DNA of 64,000 nucleotides from assembly GCA_002917075.1 (NCBI GenBank), contig NTMA01000024.1, positions 310,001-374,000 of the forward strand, given 5' to 3'. The notes under the pieces were generated by a model, which saw only the letters and a list, made by a program, of their open reading frames with translations, had not been told where the DNA came from and made no database searches. Origin of the DNA: Hawksworthiomyces lignivorus (lineage: Eukaryota; Ascomycota; Sordariomycetes; Ophiostomatales; Ophiostomataceae). Shown piece by piece: positions 1-10,295 of the stretch. The position numbers and the translations under genes are program-made. Position 1 is the stretch's first letter. Each line of letters begins with the position of its first letter.

Positions 1-353
1 AACCTCGAACGAAGGTGATGCCATAGGACTCAGTTCCGTCACAATTGTAAAGATGCCGTCGAAGGGTCGATCGGAGTAAGGGACTGTCACTTCGGCCGTT
101 GTCTTAGCCAGAACCCTGCAGTAAATACGGAGCGTTAGGGACTGAACTTTCAAAACAGCACAGCAGTATACGTTTGCACCATTTCCTACCTTGTATTGCC
201 AATTCTGACATCTGCCACTCCAAATTCATCTCCTAAAATAAGATCCACTGTCCGATACTCTTCGAAGCCACGACCATCCGTACGAAGGCCATCTTGCAAT
301 GCTTGATTGACAAATACTTTTTCGTTTAGTGACGGTTCTAGCTCTCGAGGCAT
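1..353 (-). CDS. RRP45: Exosome subunit Rrp45 (EXOSC9), N-terminal part
   Basis: Reads leftward from ATG at 353-351 and runs off the window at base 1, so only about 92 residues are present. Exon 1 is 353-190, the intron 189-116 (GT donor, TGCAG acceptor), and exon 2 starts at 115. The visible protein opens MPRELEPSLNEKVF, then has GLRTDGRGFEEYR, FGVADVRIGNT and, after the intron, VTVPYSDRPFDGIF and ELSPMASPSFE. These are signature blocks of the RNase PH fold of Rrp45/EXOSC9. The family is a non-catalytic ring subunit of the nuclear and cytoplasmic RNA exosome, which processes and degrades RNA 3' to 5'. Start choice rests on the conserved MPRE(L/V)EPS opening. It is divergent from CWC15, with 292 bp between the two start codons. 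Homology is recognised from memory; the C-terminal half is not visible. Confidence 0.9.
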
Positions 354-645
354 GGCAATTGAATTGTTCGTGGGTGAAATATCCGCGTTAAATCTCTGCT
401 AATAGGAGGACAAGAAGAAAAGGAACTAGCATTCGAATGCAAAGCAGGTGTACTGTCAAAAGCTCTGCTCGCGAAGCGTGCTAAAAGCAGCGAGGGGCAG
501 AACATACTTTTTTTTTTCTGCCAAAGGCGGTGAATGTCCTGAACGCCTTAGCGCCATTTGGGGTATCTGAGGCACATTGACAAACTTCATCGTTTCGCTG
601 CTGCATGTCTATCACTCTAATCACGAACTAGAATAGATACGCAAA
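354..645. promoter_or_regulatory. Bidirectional promoter region between RRP45 and CWC15
   Basis: These 292 bases separate the start codons of two divergently read housekeeping genes, so both promoters must lie here or overlap the neighbouring exons. The stretch contains a T-run at about 509-518 and no other ORF. No TATA box is convincing. The regulatory role is inferred from position only. Confidence 0.5.
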
Positions 646-1734
646 ATGACCACTGCACACAGACCCACGTTTGATCCTGTAAGTTATTGTCGACTTTGAG
701 GGCATTTGCTATATGAGATTCCTCTATTTAACACGTGATTTAGGCTCGTGGCAAGGAAGGACCAAAGGGACCTGCCTACCACCAGAGATTGCTTCCCGCA
801 CACACACAACTAAAGTTTCGGTATGATTCCCTATCAATCAATGTGATGGGGGAACCAGAGAACATCTTATCTATGTAGTATACGTAGCTAACTTATTTCT
901 TTTGTGGGAGTTAGGAAACCGGGCCAAGGTGGTGACGCAGACCGCGAAGTCCGCGATCTTCGCTCCGAATTGCTTGCCGCCGAAAAAGCTCACTTTGCGA
1001 AAGTGCGAGGCGAACCTTTTGCAGCGGATGATGACGCCGCAGTAGCTAGGACAGCGGTATCTGAAACAGCACCATTAGCTAAACGCCGACTACTCAACGA
1101 CAAGACAGGCAGTTCAGATAACGGCGACAAGGAAGATCCAGAAGCCAAGCGGAGGCGCATTTTAGAAGAGACACGAGACATTGATGCAGACGATTCGGAT
1201 TCAGATGATTCTGAAAAGAATGGTCACGAAAATGACGATGACGACGACGACGACGACGACGACGATGAGAGTGATAGTAGCGAAGAGGATAGCGATGACG
1301 AAGACGAGACGGCTGAGCTACAGCGAGAATTGGAAAAGATCAAACGCGAGAGAGCGGAAAAGCGAGAGCGAGAGGTAAGCCATACTCTGCGTTGAGATGC
1401 GCTTTTTAGTTCGGACTTTAACAATGACAGGAACGGGAACGAGAGGCTGCGGAGGCGGAAACACGAGAACGAGACATTGCTCGAGGCAATCCACTCCTCA
1501 ATAAACCTGACTTCACTATAAAACGTCGTTGGGATGACGACGTTGTATTCAAGAATCAGGCACGTGGCACCGACGACAAAGGGAAGAAGAAAGAGTTCAT
1601 CAATGTGGGTTTCTCCGTCACCTAACGGGCAGGTTGTTGTTATACGCAGAATATAATATCTCAACTGACATCTTCTCTAGGATCTCCTTCGCTCTGATTT
1701 TCATAAACGATTCATGAACAAGTATGTCCGTTAG
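646..1734 (+). CDS. CWC15: Pre-mRNA splicing factor Cwc15 (Cwf15)
   Basis: Five exons: 646-678, 744-820, 915-1374, 1431-1604 and 1681-1734 (stop TAG). All phases agree and give 265 residues, the usual size of this family. The first exon is only 33 nt and codes MTTAHRPTFDP. The protein continues ARGKEGPKGPAYHQ, LPAHTQLKFR and PGQGG, the hallmark N-terminus of Cwf15/Cwc15, and ends with RRWDDDVVFKNQAR and LLRSDFHKRFMNKYVR, the hallmark C-terminus. The middle is an acidic stretch with about ten consecutive Asp followed by a charged coiled coil rich in Glu, Arg and Lys. Cwc15 belongs to the Prp19/NTC-associated part of the activated spliceosome, in the nucleus. Intron donors include GTATGA and GTGGGT besides GTAAGT. 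The longest uninterrupted ORF here covers only exon 3 and would give a wrong start. Confidence 0.93.
1232..1268 (+). repeat. GAC/GAT trinucleotide run coding poly-Asp
   Basis: A near-perfect run of GAC and GAT codons inside CWC15 exon 3 gives the acidic Asp tract. Such runs are prone to length change between strains. The reading frame is kept, so it is a coding microsatellite. Confidence 0.85.
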
Positions 1735-4147
1735 GATGGATATTTGGCGGGCAAGATACCGTTTTCTGGAGTTTCTGGTTTTAATCCTTTTACAAAAAGA
1801 ATTCATCCTTGTTTTTGGCGTGCATAAAGGAGTCAAGTGTTTAGTCTGCACCTTTTAGATTAACCACACTTCACATAACAATAAAGATTAGCTTTAGAAG
1901 GGAAAGGGACGACCTAAATCAACCCGCGTGCTTTCGATACACTGTGGTTTAGCGTTAAATATCAACAGAGCATTGTATTTGGAGATCATGGGAGGGAGAA
2001 GGCCATAGTCGGTTTTACCGCTTTGCGAGCATTTTTTGGAGTTTGACGTGTGTGTGGGTTGAGACTATCTTGTAATGGCTGTCCCTCGTCTTTGGATCAT
2101 TTCTAACACAGAACTGTCCGTGAGATTTGGATTTTCATTGTCTTCAGCTTCACGCGGTTAGCGGGTTTTCCTCTAACGGAAGTTTGCTAAAATGCCACAT
2201 TTGACCAGACACAGGTTGATATGATCCACGGGCCAGGATATATTGTTTTGTGTGGCAGAAAGAGGCTCGCTCAGCTAAGGTCAGCTGAACGACAGCGGAT
2301 GATGCATCCAGGCTTCTAACGTCACTTCTCAAAAAAGTCTGTTAGGGTTTCTTTCAGGAAATTTTTTTCCCTATTCTTAATAGCAGTGTGACTTAGAAGG
2401 CGACATCGGGAACAATGAGCAAGGTGCTAAAGGTGTGTAGTATTCAAACACAAGATTCACAGTCTTAGCAGAGTGGATAGGACCTCTTCACGAAGGAAGC
2501 AACCAGTGGTGTGGTCAATCTGAATATTATGTGGCGGTGTCTGTAAAAAGCTTATTCCAATAAAGGCAACAGGACAAGCAGCCAAACAACGAGGTGCTAT
2601 CAGTTCTCAGAACCGGATCGTGATATTCGACATTCATCTAGACAAGATATTAAGTGCTAGGGGAAGAGCCGCAGTCCAGTCGTATAAAAGAACCAACCAA
2701 GCGGACTTTATTTTATTTTATTTTGAAAGTTAGTGACTTGGTACGTCTCAGGCTTATGATTGATTGTAGGGAATGTAACGCGTTGCGAAGCCTGGCACTA
2801 TACAAATTGTATTAAGAGCGCCGCTTGAAAAGATGGGTAGCAGATTGTTACTCTTTGTAATGCAAGGTAATTTAATTTGCTTCTTTTCTCTTCATATATG
2901 CAACCGTTTCCCTATCGGGTCACAACTGGGCAAGATAGAACTGCAGGCTCAACCGCGCCTGCCTTCCTGAGCAAGCATGTATCGGTGACCAGTCGGAGCT
3001 TAGAAAGCACGGCTCCCAATCATAACCAGCCCGTAATAAAATTGCAAGGAGGGTGGCATCGACACCTGCACGCAAGGCGGCCGCATCGGAGGCACATCCT
3101 GGGAAGCGAAAAGTGGGCGGGAGCCCAAGGACCAGAGAACAGCGAACAATAGCCCACAAAGAAGAGCAATAAAATGCATTGAACACACTTGACGGCAGCA
3201 CCATTGCCGCTGCGGGGGCTGGAGGCCAGGCCTTCCCCCTCCGGCCAAGTGCCGATCTCCCAGAAACGGGACACAGTCAGGTGACAAGCGATATACGACA
3301 TTTCTATGCCTCGTGATTGGCTGTTTGTTTGATCCTTGCCACTAGAGCTACAAGCTCGCAAGACAACTAGAGACCCGCTATTCGCATTTCCATGCTAACG
3401 GCCATCTTCCATCCATACCAATTCTGCCGGATTTGCAGCATTTCCTACCGGGATGGCAATATCGCATTTCAATGACTAAGCTGTGTTTACCCATGCTCTA
3501 CTCCTCGGTCGCTGGTTTCTTCTCTCTGCAGCTATCTTTGTTTCATTGCAGAAAGGGAAGGAAGGTAAATTGGGTTGTATCTTGTAGAAGAGCGTAGAGA
3601 GGTTTAGGTATCCGATGTCTGAGTGTGAGGTCCTATTTTGAGAGTGCGAGAATCAGAAAGAACGGCGGTCCGGGTGCGGAAGCAGCAACGGCGGCGCAAA
3701 ACATACATAATATTTTCTAGGGAAAATTCTGGCAGCCTTCACTTTCGTTCGTTCGCACTTGCACTTCTTTCTCTCACTTTCCCGCCAACTTTCTCTTTAA
3801 CTCATCCTCCTTTCCTTCTTTTCCCCTTTTAGATCGCGGCAGCAGCTTTGCGCCACAGGAAAGACCGGCAGCATTAATTTGAACAACCTTCGCGGGCTGT
3901 TCCATATGCCTCTTCTTTTCCCGTCGCTACTTTCCATCCACCGATTTTTTCGAAATCTCATAAACAAAAACTCACTCTCGCAAAACGCGCGCCACAATTT
4001 TTACGGCAATCTGCATTTTCCATTCACATTTGCGCGCGTGCGCAGTCGCAGTGTAGTCGTCTGCTCAATCCATTTGTGATTTTTGACTCGGCAATCGTAT
4101 CGAGTGGCGTACGCGCCTACGCCGCAGCTCTTTAGCGATTTTGACGC
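1735..4147. other. Intergenic, no gene recognised
   Basis: About 2.4 kb between CWC15 and the PrtT-like gene. The short open frames on both strands between 2877 and 3361 overlap one another in a locally GC-richer island, resemble no family I know and lack splice-linked extensions. The last 500 bases (about 3640-4140) are pyrimidine-rich and probably hold the promoter and leader of the downstream transcription factor gene. Confidence 0.6.
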
Positions 4148-6818
4148 ATGGATGACCTTTCTGTGTCGCCGACCACGTCGGCTGGCCAGGCCACACCTCG
4201 CATCAAGCGCAACACGGTAAATTTGCGGATACTCCCGTCTTTTCTGTGCTCGTCCTGTTTGTTTATATTGAAAGATCCCCAGAAAAAAAAATTCCGATGA
4301 AGCTGATGTGTTATGGTTGGATAGGCATGCGTCAATTGCAGAGACAGTAGTATGGCATCCCTTCCCTTAATTTAAGCGCAGTACCTAAGCATCGGCACCG
4401 ATTCGCCTTCGGCCCTCGTCCTGGTGCAAAAGCCCCCATCAACCATGTCCATATCATCGGCGTCGGTTTCGGCTCGCTTGCATCTTTCAAATTGTCTCAT
4501 CGTTTACTTTGTCTTTATCATTTTCAATTTTGTTGTTTTGCGCTCACTTTATCGCAAAATTATCTGTTTTAGCTAACCATCATCCAGAGGTGAAATGCAA
4601 CGCCAATCCGGAGCCAAACCTGCCATGCATGAGGTGTGCCAAGCTGCAGCTCCAATGTGTTGTCGACAAGACTCACAAGCGAGTAAGCCGGCGAAGGTTC
4701 GTGAACGAATTTCACCATGTCTCATTGCCGTAATTATCCAGGAGCCCACGCCTCATAGAAGTAGCCTCTTCTTGGAAAGGCTGAGGCAGTATAGCGTGTT
4801 GAGCTCATAACTACCTGGATATCTAGTGTTATCCCTATTGTTCTGCAGAGCTTCCAATGCAATATGACGGCGCCATACAAAGTCTCAGCTAACATTTTGG
4901 TGAAGTAAATTGGAAGAACTCCAACAAGAGGTGCGGAGCATCAAGGAGGCCGTGGGCAAGTCGTCCGTGCCTCCGGCCATTTTCAGTCGGACTCTCCCTC
5001 CTATCAACTCGAGAGATGGCATCCTTTCGCACGGGTTGCCACCGATGCGACCATTTGATGCGCCTGTACTGTTACCGCCAGTGTTGACGCCGTCTGTAAC
5101 GACTACGCCTACACCCAAGACCCTGGTCTCCTCTTCCAGTGGCCGCATAGCTGAGCCGCGGGCATTGAAGTCACGCGCCTTTTCGGGAGAGGATATATCG
5201 TTTTACTTTGACAAGTATGTGCCTAATCAAATTGCTATATAGTGAACTAAGGCATATTGCGGTGGAGGCTGTTATATTGGCCGACCTGACGCTGTCGTTC
5301 TCTCATCTTTAATCTTTCCCTAACCCTGAATTATCCTCAGATACTTCGAACATTTCCATCCATATTTTCCTATCATCCGCTCACGGGACCCCGATAAATG
5401 CTATGAAGCTGCACCTGTTCTCTTCTGGACTATCATCATTATTTCTGCACGACGCTTTGCCAAAGATGATTCAGTTCTACCGTTTCTCACGGAGTCCTTA
5501 CCCACCGAAGTTTGGGGCGCCATGGGGAATCCCCCATTGCCACTGGGCGTTATCAATGCGCTCCTTCTTCTATGTGCTTGGCCATTCACTACTATTCGCT
5601 TTCTTAGAGATCCTTCAACTATCTTTTCATCTATTGCCATGAGTTCTTGTTTTATGATTGGCCTACACACCGGCCGCGGCGAGCACCCAGAGTTGGCTAA
5701 TCCAAATTTTCAAATTCGAAACACTGACGAAGAGGCGACATTCACATGGGCTGGCTTCAATATTATTTCTCAACGAGTTTCGTCATATACTGGTTGCCCG
5801 TCGACTGGCCAGTTCTTTAATAAGACGATTGAGACAATTCTAGATCGATCGTCTCCTGTCCCTGTCCCATTGCATTTCATCATCCTTTTAGAATGCGCTC
5901 GATTTTCCAATCGCGTCAGCAAGACAACGTGTGCTAGCCTTGAAGAGAATCGAGGGATATCTCATCATATTGTTGATATGTTCGAGGAAGAGTTTGACAA
6001 GGTTCAGAAGATTCTCTTTCCAGGAATCTCAGGTAAGTCTTGCCTAGTGTGATATTCAGAGAGCAGATGATTTCTTTTCTGACTCAGACAACAGAATTGG
6101 ATTATTTCACTCTTTTGTCTACGTTGCTAGAAGTTCAGGCTTTCTATTTCATGCCGGTCACCGATTTCAGCTTAGAAATATTCAAGCGAAACGTTTTGAA
6201 AGCATACAGTACTTCGCAACTCGTCATTCGACAAGCATTAAAACTACAAGATGAAATGGGGTTTCTATATTATTCGCCGCATTTCGTCTGCAGAACGATT
6301 CTCGTCGCAGCATGCATAACACTCAACGTCTTACTATCACCTTATATGAAGGAAATGCCTATTCACGCCAAGAATGCCATAATGCAAGATGCAATTATAG
6401 CGGTTAAGACATGCTCCGTTCATGACGGGGATCTTCCTTCGCGGGCATCGAAGATGATTGAATCATATTGGTCCGTTCATCAATTGAAGCCTCCGATGGA
6501 AATTCCAATGAAAGATGTGTCCCAGTACTCACACCGTCTTGGTACGAGTTTTGCTTTCGACTATATTCGACGATGGAAAAGAGATATCGAAGCGTCACGA
6601 TCAAACGCGACGAATATGAATGGGAAGAGGCAGGCGGCAGGGACCCCAGGTAAGTTCAAACACAACTCCGTGTCTTCTTTATCGGCATGCTAACGCGAGA
6701 AGTGGCCTCGATTGATATTTCTTCAATTCAGCCCGAGAATGCGCAACTCATTGACTGGGATGCATTCATGGACGACTTCGACTGGAGTTTCACTCCAGAC
6801 TACTTCAATCCTACCTAA
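4148..6818 (+). CDS. Zn2Cys6 transcription factor, PrtT-like
   Basis: Seven exons: 4148-4216, 4325-4349, 4588-4696, 4906-5214, 5341-6032, 6095-6649 and 6703-6818 (TAA), giving 624 residues in consistent phase. The zinc cluster is C25-X2-C28-X6-C35-X9-C45-X2-C48-X6-C55 and spans exons 2 and 3, so it exists only after splicing. A linker and short coiled coil follow (KLEELQQEVRSIKEAV), then a fungal-specific transcription factor region with DKYFEHFHPYFPII, WTIIIISARRFAKDD, LLLLCAWPF and FNIISQRVS. These match the family of PrtT (activator of secreted proteases in Aspergillus) and Leu3-like regulators. Length and the acidic aromatic tail DWDAFMDDFDWSFTPDYF agree with PrtT, whose usual size is near 630. 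A nuclear DNA-binding activator is expected. The target regulon cannot be read from the sequence. Two acceptors end in AAG and one donor is GTTCGT, which makes automatic prediction difficult. Confidence 0.85.
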
Positions 6819-7801
6819 GAAACCAATACCACAATATGCGTTTCTCAAATGCGCATCATAACCTTTCGTATTTTGTAGCATTTGGTTACTCACAACGCAA
6901 GGATGAGATATGCGAGAACTACAGAGTTCGGCAACGAGAATTTGATCTAGCGTTGCCCTTTTCGACTCCACGAGGAACATTCTCAGATGCTGGTTCTTGA
7001 GTAATACCAAGGGAATTCTTCCAATAGGGTTTAATATACTCAATTTGTCGACGTTGCTTCGAAATAAGCATCGCTTGGCTTGGTTTACTGGAGAATCGAT
7101 GTGCGTGCTTGGGTGCACTAGAACTTTGTGGAGGCTAGCCTAGTGCAAAATCAGATTTACCCCATGCGAATCTGTATCTTGTATGGGCTCCCAAGTCTCG
7201 GCTCATCTGCTATGCCTATTTCCTGAGATGGAAAACTATGGCACAAAAAGATATATCGCAGACGCTTCCAAGGGATTTAATATGAGAGCAATAAGTACCA
7301 AATAACTGGGCACTAGGCATTTTAACCACTTCCATGCTTGCTTTCCAGATACCGCTGTCTGTTTGGGGCTTCATGGGATTTTCTATTGCTACTCTTTTTC
7401 TTTTGTTCGAGGTGGCTTTGCTTCCTTTCTACAAACATGGAACTAGCGGGCAGTGCGAAGAACCGCCATGCAAAAAAGGAGGAAGCCTTACACATTTGTT
7501 TACTGGCTAAAAATTTAACTAAGTTCAGGTTGAGTGAATTCTTAAATAAGGCGAATATGCTAGGCGTTGTACGTATTTGCATTGCCCATTATTATATACG
7601 TTTATTTATGATTAGAACTTGAGACACATCACACAAAAGCGCCGATTGTTCATCTATGGGCTTTTGTGTGGCTGGTAAATTTGTTAAAACTGTGGGGCAA
7701 CTTCCCGCCAAAGGAACGGTCAAAGTAACAACTGCATCAACCAACTTGTGCGTCCTAATCTAATTATCTCAACAAAGTAGAGTGAAAGGGCAGTATAGAC
7801 A
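6819..7801. other. Intergenic between PrtT-like and EBP-like genes
   Basis: No supported gene. A 131-codon minus-strand frame (6723-7118) runs into the last exon of the PrtT-like gene, has no family signature and is treated as chance. About 7620-7800 is the probable promoter of the downstream gene. Confidence 0.6.
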
Positions 7802-8775
7802 ATGGCGACAGGACAAACGTTCGCAATAATAGGTCATCCCTATTACCCTACGTATGTCGACATAGCCAACTACTCACCCAATGTCACTCCTTTACCCCTG
7901 CTTCTTGCGTCTTTTGGTCTTATCCTCAGCATCGTCCTATCGGCCGCCCTACTCTTAGCCGTACGAGCTGAATTTCACTTTCGTGACGCATCTATCTCTG
8001 ACAAGGCACTATTCTTGTGGTTTACTTTATGTATGTGTTTATCTTCATATTCTTGGAGTTAAACCAGGTAATTAATGTCAAAATACAGGTGGCTCGCTCC
8101 ATTGCTTTTTCGAAGGTATCTCGCATCACTCATTTGTTTTCATTCTTGACTTAGCTGCCGCCCTACTAAATGCCAGAAGGTTACTATGTATTCAACCATG
8201 CGACGCTCGCAGCATCCCAGAGCCTTCCGGCACAACTTTGGAAAGAGTATGCTCTTTCAGACTCGCGCTACCTTACCTCAGACCCGTTCACCCTGTGCGT
8301 GGAGTCTGTAACGGTCTTCGTGCTGGGGCCTCTGTGTTGGATGACTGTGGCAGCCATTGTTCGAGACAGCAGCAACAGACACGTAAATAAGCCTGGCAGC
8401 GGTGTAAGGTATCTACTGCAAATGGTAGTTAGCCTAGCTCACCTGTACGGCGTGGCTCTGTATTACGGTACCGTTGGCACGGAAGTTCTCTTGCGCGGCG
8501 TGTCCTACTACCGACCTGAGTTTGTCTATTTCTGGATTTATTTCCTTGGCATGAATGCCCCTTGGGTTATAATACCAGCAGGTTCGCTCATCTTCGTTCA
8601 CTTTTGATAGTAATGTGCACAAAACACGCCAACTGACAGCCTCTTATAACTAGTCACCATGTACGGCAGTGTTTGTCAAATAAACCGCGTATTTACCGCG
8701 TTCAAAAGAGTGGAATACACTCTGCAAGAATCATCTCAGGTTCACAAAATTCCGGAGCCCAAAAAGAAGCAATAG
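7802..8775 (+). CDS. Emopamil-binding (EBP) family sterol isomerase-like membrane protein
   Basis: Four exons: 7802-8030, 8089-8115 (27 nt), 8180-8581 and 8654-8775 (TAG), giving 259 residues (260 if the upstream CAG of the third acceptor is used). Signatures of the EBP/EXPERA fold are clear: SLHCFFEGYYVFNH, QLWKEYALSDSRYL, SDPFTLCVESVTV, SLAHLYGVALYY and FLGMNAPWVIIPA. The acidic, Asn and Trp positions known to line the EBP pocket (FFE, VES, MNAPW) are present. Four to five membrane segments are visible, and the C-terminus EPKKKQ fits a dilysine ER-retrieval signal. Characterised EBP enzymes convert delta-8 to delta-7 sterols in the ER. Fungi normally use Erg2 for this step, so the substrate here is uncertain. 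The start ATG follows an in-frame-free leader. The gene is tail to tail with the DUF1749 gene, with 88 bp between stop codons. Confidence 0.87.
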
Positions 8776-8863
8776 CAGGACAGCGTCTCTATTGCTCTTG
8801 TTGCATATAGCGATTTAATACATCTTATCATAGACTTTGTATGCAGTTATTCGTAGCCAACAA

Positions 8864-9912
8864 TTATGTCAGGCTTGAGAGGAACCTAATTACTCTGTCA
8901 GCCATCCATATCTGGGCTTCCGCTTGCTCCACTCTGTGATTTGCTTCCGGAATCAACCCTGATAGAGTACTAAATATTCCAGGTGAGCAGAATGTGCTCC
9001 AGCGCTCAACATTTTTGACAACGTTGATTGTCTTAGGAACATGCTCATCTTTCTGAGATGGCAGAATGAGGACAGGCTTGTAAAAATTGCCCCAGGACGC
9101 GGCTAGGCGATCATCTGGTAGGTCGGATGAGAAGTAATCATCGTCTCCGCTTGTTTGCTTTCTATTAGCCATTGCTGTTCCCCTAGCCAGAGGACTGTTC
9201 GACTCACTTCTTGGCTATAAATGAGTGCCAGCGATATGCAGTATGAGGGGAGCCAACCATATCAGGCAGGTCTTCTGGAGACATAATTCGGTCTTCTTTC
9301 CCTTCTTGAATCATTCGTTCTGCTGCTGCCAGTGTCTTCTCGTACTCTCCTTCCTTCAAGTACGGCATGACAGCCTCACGATCGGACACTGGCCCCTGCA
9401 ATATGAAACCATCTACAGCAGGGCTAGTGCCTTTCTTAACGAACTTGGCGTATTCCATACAGTCCTAGAATCGCTTGTTAATGGTTTCCGCAAAATATGC
9501 ACCGTGTTTATCACTACTATGAAAATGAACATACTTGACAGCCTGTAGAGTGACCAAGGAAAACAATCTTCTCTCGTCCAATCCCTTTGAGGTATTTGAC
9601 AAGAGCCGATAGATCAGCCACATCATCAACCAGTCGCTTGAAGCCAAAACTGTCAAATGAGCTCGACATTCGGAGTTCAAATACGGAGTAGCTTAGGGTA
9701 TTGCTAGATTCCGTAGCCGCAAGCTCCTGAGCAATTTTTCGGATATATGGGACAGTGTGAGGACCATCAGAAAGACCACCAATAAAGACAAGGGCGTTGC
9801 GAGACGAAGATGAGGTAGCTGTGACGATTTCATACGCACACGAATCGCGGGTCGGCGAATCATACGGGTGAACGATCACTGGAAAGGGAACAGATTTCGA
9901 CACTGCTACCAT
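8864..9912 (-). CDS. DUF1749/UPF0613-type alpha/beta hydrolase
   Basis: Three exons on the minus strand: 9912-9535, 9464-9208 and about 9149-8864 (TAA at 8866-8864), giving about 306 residues. The nucleophile elbow GHSTG is near residue 122. The early strand NALVFIGGLSDGP, the block FELRMSSSFDSFGF and the later QGPVSDREAV, GDDDYFSSDLPDDRL, PVLILPSQKDEHVP and IPEANHRV fit the DUF1749/UPF0613 family. The last two supply plausible catalytic Asp/Glu and His. The family is cytosolic with unknown substrate, with some relation to siderophore and other small esterases. The last junction is ambiguous: the model uses an AAG acceptor ending at 9150, 12-17 nt after a CTAAT branch site. A closer TAG at 9162 also keeps frame. 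The TAG at 9183 would leave a 25-nt intron and is rejected. The start sits right after a purine-rich leader. Confidence 0.85.
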
Positions 9913-10295
9913 TTTCTTTTCTTTTCTTTTTGGTATCTTCCCTTAAGAAAGTGGCTATAGGGATTTTGGGGGAAATGTATTTTTTTTATTTATTTCTAGA
10001 GTATGTGATTGCACTTACGATGGAGGTAATTCTTGGAGCTCAAGAAAACCCGTTCACTGTATGCCGTGTTGGCCCTATCGCTATTAAGCCCAAGCTTCGC
10101 TGTCTCGCCGAAGTGTGACTAGAGAGCAAGATAGCCCCACCCCCACTGTCGTATGCCAAGCAAACAACAGATTTGGTCGTTTGGTAAGCTTTGGTGGCAA
10201 GGCTCTCAAACTCACTACCTTCAACCTGAAGATTCAATTAAAAAAAGGCTACAAAAACACAACGTCGCCGAAATGTGGCAGCAGATGTCGATGCG
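9913..10295. promoter_or_regulatory. Divergent promoter between DUF1749 hydrolase and TTI1
   Basis: The 383 bases lie between two start codons facing away from each other. A CT-repeat tract (9912-9930), read as purine-rich leader on the minus strand, abuts the hydrolase ATG. No other gene is visible. Confidence 0.45.

Noticed and set aside
2877..3361. Overlapping frames on both strands in a GC-richer island
   Set aside because: Four mutually overlapping frames, none with a known motif; more likely compositional.
6033..6087. First CAG after the exon 5 donor of the PrtT-like gene
   Set aside because: Puts the next exon out of frame with an early stop; the CAG seven bases further (6094) restores SELDYFTLL.
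6723..7118. 131-codon minus frame at the end of the PrtT-like gene
   Set aside because: Overlaps the last coding exon, no signature, no spliced continuation.
9183..9207. 25-nt intron in the DUF1749 gene using the nearest TAG
   Set aside because: Too short for spliceosomal removal; longer in-frame options exist.
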